Source of the DNA: Niebla homalea
Taxonomy: Eukaryota; Ascomycota; Lecanoromycetes; Lecanorales; Ramalinaceae
DNA: 64,000 nucleotides
Direction of reading: 5' to 3'
NCBI GenBank assembly: GCA_019925105.1
Contig: JAHGAU010000019.1
Coordinates: 124,001-188,000, forward strand
The translations under genes and the position numbers were made by a program. Below, in pieces: positions 49,578-61,175 of the stretch. Numbering within the stretch: the first letter of the stretch is position 1; the number at the start of each line of letters is the position of its first letter. The notes beneath the pieces were generated by a model. It was not told the origin of the DNA, did not search any database, and saw only the letters and a list, made by a program, of their open reading frames with translations.

Positions 49578-49625
49578 AAATATTATAATTATTAGAAAAT
49601 AAGCTATATAATTAAAGATTATAAT
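49578..49625 (+). pseudogene. Copia gag zinc knuckle remnant
   Basis: Reads KYYNY*KISYIIKDY in frame, the CX2CX4HX4C nucleocapsid motif with each Cys and His replaced by Tyr through single transitions. In active relatives it binds element RNA. Confidence 0.72.
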
Positions 49626-52589
49626 GAAGAAAACGTAAAAATAAGCGGTAAAAACGGTAAAAAAATTAGTAAAAATAAAATTAAGAAAATAAAGAAACCC
49701 GAGAAATAAGTAATTTAATTTAAACCTAAATAAGTTAAAGAGGCTATAATTAAAAATAATAAAGAATCTAAAGAATTAAACTTTATTGCTATTAATAAAA
49801 GGGAATATAATATTAAAGAGTTAATATTTATATTTATTAATGATAATAACGATTTTATTATTCTTTTAATAAAAAACGGACCGGCCTTAATAAGCCTTTA
49901 AAAAATTATTAAAGTAATAAGGATTTATATAATTTAATTTTATATAAGCTTAATAATAATACCGCTATAATAAATTTAAGTAATCTTAATTTTTATAACG
50001 GCAATAATAAGGTAAGAAATATTACTATAATAAACAATATAAATAATAAAGAAACCTATTTATTTAAGAATAATTTATATAATTAAATAATAAAATAAAT
50101 ACGGAAAAAATATAACTTTTTCTAAAATAATAAAAGCCTAAACCCTATAAAATCCGTAAATATTAATAATAATAATTACGCTTTAATAATAATAAAAAAT
50201 AATTCCCTTAATAAAATAAGTTAAAATATACCGTCCAAGGATAAAAAAACCTTTTAAATAATAAATTCTAACGTTACGAAATATATATATACTTAAAGAA
50301 ATATATTTTAAAGTTTTAAAGAAAAAATTATAAAGGTAACGGTAAGGGGTAAAGGCTCCTTAAACTTATTTGGACGTAATAACGTAATAATCGAGATAAA
50401 TGGTTAAAACCGTATTATTTAAGATATATTATGGGTTCCTTACTTAAGATTTAATTTTTTATTTATTTTAACTTTAAAGGATAAAGGTATAAATATTACC
50501 TTTAACGGACGTAAGGTAAGGATTACGTAAGGAGATTGACTTATTGCGGTAAAATACCGGTATAAAAAGCTTTACTTACTTATATATATCCGGAAAAACG
50601 TTACGTTAATAATTAATAAAAAAGACTTAGATCCCGTATTTTATAAATTATAAAATAAGAAAAATAAGAAAAACGGTAAAATTAAACGTAACGATAATAA
50701 GATTACTTAAAGATATAAAAAAAATAATTATGAATTCTTTATAATTCTTTATAACTATTTAAGCTATTTAAGTATAATTAAGCTATATATTATATATAAA
50801 ATAATATTAAGGATATTAAAAATATTAACCTTAAAGGACTTTTTCTATAATATATATAAGAATAATAAACTTATAAGAAATATATATAAATATTATTATA
50901 TAAAAGAGATAAAGCTTAAGTTTTATTTCTTTTACGACGTTTAAGGCCTTTATAATATTAAGGTATTAATCCCCGGAATAATACCCTTTAAATATTATTT
51001 ATCTGTTATTAATAAGGTTATAAAATAATTGAGTTTTACCTTATTAATAATAAGAATTAAAATAATTAATTAAGTTTTATTTATTATTAACGTATTCAAT
51101 TGTAAAGAAAATAATATTATTATTAAATACGTCCATACCGATAATATAAAGGAATTTTAAGCCCTTAAAGCGGCCGTTAAAGAACGTGATATTATTATAA
51201 AATATATTATATATTATATACTTAAATAAAACGGCGTAACCAAACGGTTTAACCGAATAATTACGATAATAATCTAATATATAATATATTATATTAAATT
51301 ATTAAATAACTTTTAAGTTTTCATGGTTATATATATTAATTAATTAAAATAAAAGCTTCTATTTATAGAGGGAATAAGCTTTTTTAAAAAATAAATAAAA
51401 ATAAAATTTCTTATTAAAAATAAAAAAACGTTTAAAATATTATATAAAATAAATATACTTAAAAAGATAAAATGATTAAAATTAGATAAGATTATTATTA
51501 ATAATATTTATTTAAAAATTATATTAAGTTTATAATTATACGTTTATATATTTTATAAAAAGAATATAAAAATCATTATAAATTTAAAGGTCTTTAATAA
51601 AAAAATAATAATATATTTATTATTATAACTTATTATTAAAGATATATTACCGGCCTTAAAGTTAATAACCCTTATTGATAATAACGTAATTTACTATAAA
51701 AGTAAATACGTATCAAATAGGTTTAAAGGACTTAATAAAAATAAGTTTATATTAACTTATACTTACCCGGTTCCTTAAAATAAAGAAGAAAATCGTAATA
51801 TAAATCCCGTAAATCTTGACCTCCCTTAAATTAATAATAAAGTCTTTAATTAAATAAAATAAAATAAGAAAAGATATTATTAAAAATCCATAAAATAATA
51901 AACGGAACGTTTACTTAAAGGAAGAATTTAAGAAAACTTATTAAAGACCCTGAAAACGTTAAAAATCCTATAAATTACGAAAATCATAATAATAACGGGA
52001 TTCTTAATTTATTTTTATTAAAGGGAATTAATATCTTTATTTTATTTAAGGATATTTATAATTTTATCCCGGCTTATTAATAAACGGGTAAAACCTTATT
52101 AATATCGGGATATATTCCGGAAGATAAAATAAATATAAACGATAACGTTAATAATAAGTTTAAAATTAACCGTTTTTATTAAAATTATTATTATTACGAT
52201 CTTTACGTATTTAATATTAATTTTAATGGTATTATTCTTATCGTTATAACTTATATTAATTTATTTATTTATTAATAAATTATAAATTCTTTAAATTAAT
52301 TTAAATAAATTAAAATTATTAATAAAAAGATTACGAATTTATTATTAAATAAAACCTAAAAGTTTATAAATAAACCAAAGGATTATAAGCTTATTAACTT
52401 TAAATAAGTATTTAAGAAAAAGTTTTTTATTTTAGGTTTTATTGATAAATATAAGGTAAAGCTTATTATAAAGGGCTTTACTTAAAAATAAAATATTAAT
52501 TATAAGGAAACCTTCTTATTTACTTTAAAGTATAAGTTGCTTTATTTACTTCTAGCACTTATAATTATCTATAAACTTTAATTATAACT

Positions 52590-53100
52590 CTTAAATATTA
52601 TTACCGCATATTTAAACGGTAATTTAAATAAAAAGATTTATATAAGTATTCTTAAGGGTATTTTAATAACTTAATAAAATACCGGTAAATACCTCCGTTT
52701 ATTTAAAGGCCTTTATAGGCTTAAATAATCAGGAAGAATTTAAGTTGAGAAATTTCGATTACGGCTTTATAAATTCGGTTTTATTTTTATTTAAATTAAT
52801 CTATACGTATTTATTAAGAAATTCAATAAAGAAACGTATCTAATAACTTTTTATATTAATAATATTATTATTATTATTAAAAGCTTAAAGATTTATAAAT
52901 AAGTAAAAAATTATTTAACTTTAATATTTAAGCTTATTAAAAAGGGCCTATTAAAAGTAATCCTTAGGATATAAGTATCTTAAAATAATAATATTATCGT
53001 TATAAATTAAATAAGTTACGTTATTAACGTCCTTAAAAGTATTATATAATAAACTATAATGGTTTTTTATTACTTTAATAAACGGATATAAGGGTATATA
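52590..53100 (+). pseudogene. Copia reverse transcriptase remnant
   Basis: Shows LFKGLYRLK (family: LxKxLYGLKQ) near 52,706-52,732 and FYINN at 52,849-52,863 for the catalytic Y-x-DD, both Asp lost by G-to-A. Many TAA interrupt the frame. Limits approximate. Confidence 0.85.
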
Positions 53101-53259
53101 AATAACCTAACTTAATAAATAATAAATAAATTAATATATTTATTAATAATTTCTTAATAAGCTTATATTCCTTTAAGTTATTATCCGTCCGGATTTAATT
53201 TTTTTAATCTTAAAATTAAGTTAATTTTATAATAATCTTATTATTTAATATTAAAATTA

Positions 53260-53530
53260 TTTAATATAAATACTTAAATACTTAAAGAATATATTAAATT
53301 TAAGTTTATATTTCCAACGTAACGGCGGATTACTTAAATACTTTATAAATACCGTATTTATTAATAATAAAAATAATAAAAGGTTATTATATAACTTTAT
53401 AATATTAAATACCGGTATAATATATATATAATATACTCGGAAATAACGTACCGTTATTATTTTTACCGTAAAAGCCGAATATATAGCTTTTTCCGAAGGG
53501 TATAAAGCAAGTATTTAATTTATAAAATAG
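53260..53530 (+). pseudogene. Copia RNase H remnant
   Basis: The sequence KAEYIAFSEGYKAS at 53,470-53,511 corresponds to the copia RNase H signature (EAEYxAxSEAxKE). It lies 340 bp before the 3' LTR, as expected for the last pol domain of a copia element. Confidence 0.85.
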
Positions 53531-53841
53531 ATTAATAAAACCGGATTCTTTAAAGGTTATAGGCTTATTATTTTATTTAATAATAATAACGGTAATATTT
53601 CTTTTATTAAGAATCTGGAAAATTACTTACGGATTAAGTATATTAATATTTAATATTACTTTATTTAAGAAAAAATGTAAAAAGGCCTTATCTTAATAAA
53701 GTATATTAACATTAAGGATTAACTCGTAAATATTATAATAAAGCCTTTATTAAAATAACCCTTTAAGACGAATTAATTAAAGCTCGGATTATATCCAGTA
53801 AGTTAATAACAGTATTACCGTCGTAGATTTATCGCAGCTTT

Positions 53842-53851
53842 AAAGAGGGAG
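53842..53851 (+). promoter_or_regulatory. Polypurine tract of the copia element
   Basis: AAAGAGGGAG directly precedes the 3' LTR. The second copia copy has AAAAAGGGAG at the equivalent place (34,004-34,013). Confidence 0.75.
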
Positions 53852-54127
53852 TAATATACGGGGGTATTCCGCGGTTGTCTTAACAGCCCCTATATTGGAG
53901 ACCCTATCGCATAAAGGCCTATTAAACGGCCTTTTATTAATAGTATTATAGGTGCACCGGTACATAAAGTACGGTAAGTATACGGTCATTAAACGGCCCT
54001 TAAGATGGATACAAATACGGTCGTTATCACGGTGTAATTAGATAAGTATAATAATAGACTCAATACAAGTATTTCGGCTTACTTACCCTTCCCCTGCACC
54101 CTGCACCCATTTGCGCATATTGCATCA
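53852..54127 (+). repeat. 3' LTR of the copia element
   Basis: 276 bp. Inner end RIP-mutated (TAATATAC), outer end unmutated (CCCTTCCCCTGCACCCTGCA). Mirror image of the 5' LTR in mutation load. Confidence 0.92.
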
Positions 54128-54132
54128 AATGT

Positions 54133-54634
54133 TACATGGAGTGTCACTGAGCCGTTATGCGAGCAGTGCCAAGACACTATCATAGCGCGTGTAGATATCA
54201 TTACCTGGCCATATATCTTATACCACCTGGGTATTCCATATAGATAGCATTATGCTTCTTTGATAATAACGAGGAAGAGAAGCTCTGGTTATAATGCGAC
54301 TGGGGAATATTACTTATAATAAGCTGAGCAGCGCGTATATTGTGATAAATCTTGCGATGAATCCTGGGGAGCCTCCGGGGGTCTCTCTTGGTACTCCCGG
54401 GGATTAAGGCGGCTTAACCACCACGACGACACCAACACAAGTACGACAGGATTGACGCTCGTTATGCTCTCGTAGGCTATAGCGATAATAATAATCATGG
54501 CAATAAATCTTAATAATAAGTAAAAGTATACATATATAATATAAATGTTACGACACAATATTACGAGGTAAACCCGGCTTCGGAGGGAGACTTAAGGGTG
54601 CTCCCAGGCTGTAATATCTATTATAATGATAGCA
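54133..54634. other. Unique sequence between copia and LINE
   Basis: Moderate GC, continuous with the sequence left of 48,318 once the copia element is removed. An 82-residue minus-strand frame (54,310-54,558) has no supporting motif or neighbour, and I do not call it a gene. Confidence 0.5.
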
Positions 54635-55892
54635 ATATTATGACGATTGATTGATTGATTGATTTATACTACGGATCTAATTAAATTAATTCCGGCGTTC
54701 CTTAATACGCAGCTTTTTAACCTTGTTAATAACCGTAAAAACCTGATACTTATAATGTTAAAGTAAAAACCGGCGTTTACCAGGCCTTTACCCTTTATCT
54801 TTTAAGGTAGAAAATATTAACGGCTGTTTAAAAAATAATAATTTTATTATATACTCCATATATTCTAACTCCCCTAAGAAAATCCATAATATTATAACCG
54901 TATTTTTATAAAAGCTATTTTTAAACTTATTATTTTTCCGTTTTTTTATATATTTATATTACCTTAATTTTACGTAATACTTTTAAATATTTTTATTAAT
55001 ATTTACGCGTTTAATATATATCCTTTTTATATTATTATTATTATTAATTTTTTAAAGACTTTTAATAAACGTTTATTATTATATCCTTACGGCTATAGAA
55101 AATACTTTCCGGTTTATATAATTAATATAATTAATTTCCGTTTTTCTTTTTCTTCCTTAACCGGTAACGGGCCTTTTTTATAAGGTTTTTAATAATTTCA
55201 TTTATTTTTATATTAAAGTTAAATTATAATAATAATTTAATAAATATTATAAACTTAATAGTTATCCGGATATTTTATTTTATAAATAATATTTAACGGT
55301 AATTATAAATATTAACTTTTATAATAAGTTTTAATTTAACTTTTATAAATAAAAAATAAAAAATAAAAATATATATAATATTTTACTTTCTTTATTTATA
55401 CTTATATTCAACGTTTATTTAATTTTTAATATATATAATAAATAAGAAATAAGTTAAACCGTTTTTATCCGTCCGGAGTTAAATCGTTAATACGTTATTA
55501 CCCTTTTTTATAATATTATAATAATGGAGATACTTATTAATAATCTTTTTATTATTAAAAGCTAAATAATAATAACTTTAAAGTATAAAGTCCTTATACT
55601 TCCGTTAACGCTTAATTTACTTTATTATAACTTATAAAACGATTATTATAACTTTTACTTTTTGGATCCTTTTAGTTTTAATCTTTTTTACGCCTGGCGG
55701 GAGTTTATATACGTTTAAATTAACCTCCGGGATATTAATAAAATTAACTTTTTTTTTAATTTATTCCTATTTTATCTTAATAAGAAGAAGGATAAATATC
55801 TTTAATTTATTTTTTGTTAACTTAAAGCTTATTAAAATTCTAACGGATCCACCCGTTTTTTTATTATCGTAATTAAGTATATATATTTCTTT

Positions 55893-56271
55893 GTACGAAT
55901 AAGGTGACAATAGCATACGTGTCGGTGAGGACATTTAGTGGTATAATCGGAATTTTGAAATTTTAGCATTGGACAGACCCGTAAAGTGACGGAAAAGCAA
56001 TAGGTTTAAGGGTAACCCTTAAGTGGATTCGGTCGTGGTATTATAGGTTTTCTTGGAAAAGGCATATAAATAAATTCCTACTCTTTAAATGGCCGTAAAT
56101 GCTTTTAGTCCTTAAAACGTAAGTGGAGGCTAGGTAGATACCGGTTTTTATTCCTAACGTTATGGATATCGGATTTTTTTTTACGGTTACCAGTAAGGCT
56201 AAGTGGCCGAGTATTAGGGAACGCCGGAATTAGCTTAGCTAGATCCGTAATATAAATCAATCAATCAATCA
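55893..56271 (+). mobile_element. 5'-truncated LINE copy nested in LINE copy 4
   Basis: Matches the last ~310 bp of the family plus about 60 bp at its 5' side without family match (GTACGAATAAGGTGACAATA), ends in TCAA repeats, and is flanked by a perfect 10-bp duplication ATATTTCTTT (55,883-55,892 and 56,272-56,281). The interrupted LINE text agrees with the intact copy at 40,680-40,740. Confidence 0.88.
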
Positions 56272-59174
56272 ATATTTCTTTAACCTTATTTAAGTAATTA
56301 TTTAATTTAATAAAACCTTAAATAACGGTATAAAGACTTTAAACTTTAATATTAAGATAAAAGTTACTTTATAAATATTATTAATTATTCTTAAACACCG
56401 GTTCTAGACTTTCTATAATATTTAAATAAACTCCTTCTTATATCCCAAAGTATTTTTAAGTATATATTAAATAATTATAGCGTATATTATAATTAACTTT
56501 ATTATAACTTAATAAATAATCCGGGTTTTCTATAATATAATTCTCCATATTAATATAATAAAATAAATAAGGTTTTTTTCCTATAAAATTATTTTCTTTT
56601 AGACCTTTCTTATATAATCTTTTTAATTAAACTTCTTATTTATTTAAAAATTAAGGACTTTAATATTGGTATCCGGCTTTATTATAATTCTATTTAAGTT
56701 TATTATAATTATTATATTATATAGCTTTAAACTTTTAATTATATAAATAAACTTATATTTATATAATATAAATTAAGTTTTATAAGTTCTCATTTACCGA
56801 AAATAAACTTTATAAGTTTATTTTAATTCCAGATAATTCATATATATAAAGGTATTATAGGGTAAAAGGTAAATGTTATTAATAAAGCCTTTAACTTAGA
56901 TTTTTTATTTTAATTTAATAGGCTTTTTAATTAATAAACCGTTAAAGAATAAGAATAATATAAAAAAAATAAGCAATCCTTAAGGAATCCTTATTATAAT
57001 GGGCTTTATTAAGCTTATCTTTTATTTTAGGTTAATCGATATGGCTTAATTACTTAAGAAATTTTTTATTTACTTAATTAAGAAGGGTAATATCCCCTTC
57101 TTTTTTAAGTTATATAATAATTTTTAATAATTTACTTTATTAAAGGTATTTATAATATTAAAAGAAAAAAGACTTATAATATATTTCTTTCCGTAATTTT
57201 ATATTATATATATACCGTCGATTAATCCTTTAAAGGCTATTTTTATTAATTAACTTTTCTTTATTTTTATTTATTAATTAAGAAAAAGTTTGTAATTCTT
57301 TATATAGTTATTAAGGATCTTTATTATTACCGTTTTTAAGGCTTTCCTTAGGGTATAAAGGAAAATTATAAGTTTATAAGACTTTACCTTAAAATAATCC
57401 AAAATTATCCGGCTTAATAAGCTTCTTAAGGATAATTATTTTTATTTTTTTAAATTTACGTAAGTAATAACCAACGTTAAAATATATTTAAAAAAAATGG
57501 GTAAAGATCCTTTTAAATAATAATATTATTATTAATAAGAATCTATTAAGGATCTTATTCGGTTTTAAGGCTTTATCCTTTTTTAATTTATTAATCGCTT
57601 TAATTATTATATCTTATATTATTACCTTATTTATTAATACGGGATCGGGATATATAATACCGTTAATATCGTTTAAATTAATCTTTAACGGAGGGGGGAA
57701 AAATGCTCCTTTAAGGGCCTCGATTTTACCGTTAAAGGTATTAATTAATATATTATTAAGTCTTTTAAAAGGCAGGAATTTAAAAATAAACTTTGGTTTC
57801 TTATTTTATTCCTTATTATATTTTATTAACTTTTAAATATCACGAGGTAAAACCGTTAAGTTATATACCGTAAATTAAAAGTATATTTATATAATTTTCT
57901 TAATAATCTTCTTTTTTTCCTTTTAAGTAACTTTTAATTAATTAAATATATCTTAATTTTTATATTTAAAAGTTTATTTTATTAGTTTTTTCGCCTTTAT
58001 AATTACGGTTATATATTTTTTATTTTAATAAATTTTAACTCTTTAAAAGGGCTTTATTATCGGAATTATTTTATTAATTACTTTATTTAATACCTTTATT
58101 ATTTATTTTATAAAAAGGGTAATTTAATCTTTATTATTTAATTAAAAGAGGTCCGTAAATTATATTATTATTTCTTCCGTTTTTATATAAACCTTTATTA
58201 TCTTAATCGTTTTTTATACTTTTTTTACCGGTAATAATAAGGTTATATTAATAATTTAGTCTAAAGTTATTTATATCGGTATATAATCCGAGCTATATTT
58301 TAAGTCCCTTTATGGCCTATATGTTATAACCGCGTTAATAACTTTTTCCGTATTAAAGGTTAAATTAATTATTATTTTAAATGTATAATTCTTTTATATA
58401 ATAATCTTTTATAATATTAATAATAGGAAATTAACTTAAGTAATAACTATTAATAAGTTATCCAATTTAATATAATTTATTATATGCTTTTTTTTTCATT
58501 TTATATATAATAATATAAGTTAAAGTCTTTAAGTAATATATATTTACTTAAAATAATTAAGACCTCTTTAAGTAATAATATTATAAATAGTCCCTCCTTA
58601 TTAACCGGCGGTAAATTATATATATTATAAATATTAAGGTCGTTTTTTAAGTTTCCTTCCTTTATAATATAGAGTATATAAAGGTTTTTACCGTAATAAA
58701 TAATATCTTAATTATTTATATCGAGTTATTTATTTATAAAAAATAATATTTTAATTATTTTATCCCTTTTAAAGGTTAAATAGAACCTTTTTTGGGTTAA
58801 TAAATAAATATATATACGGGCTATATAATAATTCTTATATTATTATAATATTAACGTTTTTAACATTTTAAACTTAAATATCGGTATTATTACTTTAATT
58901 CCCTTATTATAAATATTATATTATATTATTTTTAAAAGTATTAATATATTATATATTAACCTTTATAAAGGCTCCCTTATTTATATCCGTTTAAGTTACG
59001 GACTTCTTATTAAAGTTGAACGTTTTTTAACTTAATACCTTCCCGGCTATTATTAAAGACGTAAAATAATTAACCCTTAAAGTTAGGATTATAAAAAGCT
59101 TCCTTTTCTTTATTTTATTTATTACCGTTATTTACCTTTTATTATTTAATTAATTAAGTTTACGTTTTAAGGCT

Positions 59175-59347
59175 TGTTATGTGCAAAGGCTATTGCCAAG
59201 ACCTTTACGGGCACTAAGGCCCAAAGGGGTATAGCGGACGCCCGGTGCTTGGCGCACACACTTATATTGCGCACCTTCATAGCTAGATACTCACCCATCA
59301 TACATATTACACCCACATTTTTACCTCAGTACCTCCAGTACCTGACA
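59175..59347. mobile_element. Solo LTR (173 bp), not RIP-mutated
   Basis: A GC-normal island beginning TGTTATG and ending ACCTGACA, flanked by a perfect 5-bp duplication AGGCT (59,170-59,174 and 59,348-59,352). It sits inside LINE copy 4. The sequence differs from the solo LTR at 5,593, so it is another family, but size and termini are alike. The 67-residue plus-strand frame across it is not a gene. Confidence 0.85.
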
Positions 59348-61175
59348 AGGCTGTTTTTAATTGGTCCGTTAAATTAATTCCATATATATTATATTATTAT
59401 ATTTTTACGGTTATCCAGGTTTTTTTATATTTAATCTTTTTGGCTTTTATTATATATTTAAAATCCTATATTAAGTATCCTTTTTTATTATATATAACGT
59501 ATTTAAATACGCTTTCCGTAAGCTTTTTAATTATTAACTTTATATATTTATAAGTATTATAGCTTTTAACGTAAATTATATATTTTATAATATTAAAATA
59601 TTTTATAATAATATATTTATAGCTTTAATATTTAAAATATTAATAAATATCCGCCGCCTTATTTTATAACTAGAATATCTTAAATAATCCCTTTTTAATA
59701 ATCTTTTTATTTAAAACGTTATTATATATTTTTATTAACGTTATACTTAATATAATAGTAAAATACCTTTTTATGTATTTTAAGGAATTAAGTTTTTTCG
59801 TTACTGAAGGAAGCCTATAATTAATAATTTTAAGCTTTAAGTAAAGAATTATATTCTCCTTTTTTATATTCTTGAACGTAATCTCTTTTTCGGTTTTTAT
59901 AAAACGTAATAAATATATTTTATCCATTATAACGCTAAATGATTACTTTAAAATTTTAATTAATTTATATTTTTTTTTATTAATTTAAGTTTTAAACTTT
60001 TTTAAGCCTTTTTTTACTTTCAATAACGTTATATTAAGGAGGATATATTTACTTTATAATTTATATATTGTAATAATTTATTTTATTAATAATTCTATTA
60101 TTACCTTAAAAACCTTTATTAATTATAATAAATTTATTTCCGTAATCATGTTTTTCTCTTTATTATTAAATAAGCGGACCGTTATTATTCTTGTTTTCCT
60201 TAATACGGCTACTTTCTCCTTTATTATCCCTTTATTCTTTATTACGGGTACTTTTTTTATTATTTTTATTGCTTAATTCTTTTTCACTTAAGGGGTTACC
60301 GTTTTTATATTTTCGCTTTATACCCTTAATTTTAAGCCGCCGTTCTTACCCTTTATTAATGTCCTTACTCCCGCCCTTTAAGAGCCTTATAAACGCTCCG
60401 TTTCCCTTAATTTTACCCTTACCTTTATATAAAAGTCCTTTATGTTTTTTAATTTAATTTATAATATCGGCCAGGTTTTTAACGTAATATCCTTCCATTT
60501 TATTATAAGGAGTCCTTTTAAAGCCTTTACCGTTTCTTTTATTACCCTTTCGTTTTTATTTACCGGGCGATATATTATCTCCGTTTTTTATTTTTGGTCC
60601 TTTAAGGTCTTATCCTTTTTATATATCTTTAATAATACTTTTACCGCGGTCTTCCCGCCTTTTTCTTTCATTTATATTCTTCGTTATTAATGCCGTACCG
60701 GCCTTTTTACCCTTTTATTTACCTATTACCTCCGTATTATTATTACGGGTTTTACGCGTTTTAATACGTGTATTTTATTAACCTTAATTTCCTTATTTAT
60801 TTTAAGCGTTATCCGGCTTATTATTATTATATTACCTATATACGTTATCGCCGTTTCTATTAATATAAGTTACTTGCCCGTTTATTATTTTATTTTTAAT
60901 TACCACGCTATTTCCACTTATCGCACTTAATATACTTCCCTCATTGTTATTAAAGCTATGTATATACGCATCGTTTTGGACCTCTGGGGTCCCTTTGTTC
61001 GTCGCCATTTTCATTCTGATATAAATTTTCTAATATATTATGACGATAGTAATGTTACTTGTTAGGCACTTACAAGCTATAATAATGATTGTGATAAGGC
61101 TGTAGCTGCCATATTCGAAATCAAAGTATTGATCAACTTTACTCCAGAACCCAACGGCTCCTGTTACTCCTATCG

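Larger units (their letters stand above)
48323..54127 (+). mobile_element. Complete Ty1/copia LTR retrotransposon (5,805 bp), RIP-inactivated
   Basis: Two 276-bp LTRs with termini TGATGCA...TGCATCA (seen intact at the left start and right end, and as TAATATA and TTATATTA at the inner ends) are flanked by a perfect AATGT duplication (48,318-48,322 and 54,128-54,132). Gag zinc knuckle, reverse transcriptase and a terminal RNase H are legible in that order on the plus strand, with RNase H last as in copia elements. It inserted into GC-balanced unique DNA: sequence before and after is continuous and unmutated. Confidence 0.93.
54648..61034 (-). mobile_element. Full-length LINE copy 4, minus strand, with two later insertions
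   Basis: Reading the minus strand it starts ~20 bp before the ATG at 61,014, ends in (TCAA)n at 54,648, and is flanked by a perfect 13-bp duplication ATATTATGACGAT (54,635-54,647 and 61,035-61,047). After removing the truncated LINE at 55,893 and the solo LTR at 59,175 its length is about 5,820 bp, equal to copies 2 and 3. The first 60 codons of ORF1 are still open (60,832-61,014, MKMATNKGTPEVQNDAYIHS). The 85-residue open stretch at 59,670-59,927 is also in sense. The target is the GC-balanced unique stretch. Confidence 0.93.

Noticed and set aside
54310..54558. 82-residue minus-strand frame as an effector-like gene
   Set aside because: No signal peptide of convincing form, no cysteine pattern, and it lies in a 500-bp remnant between two transposons.
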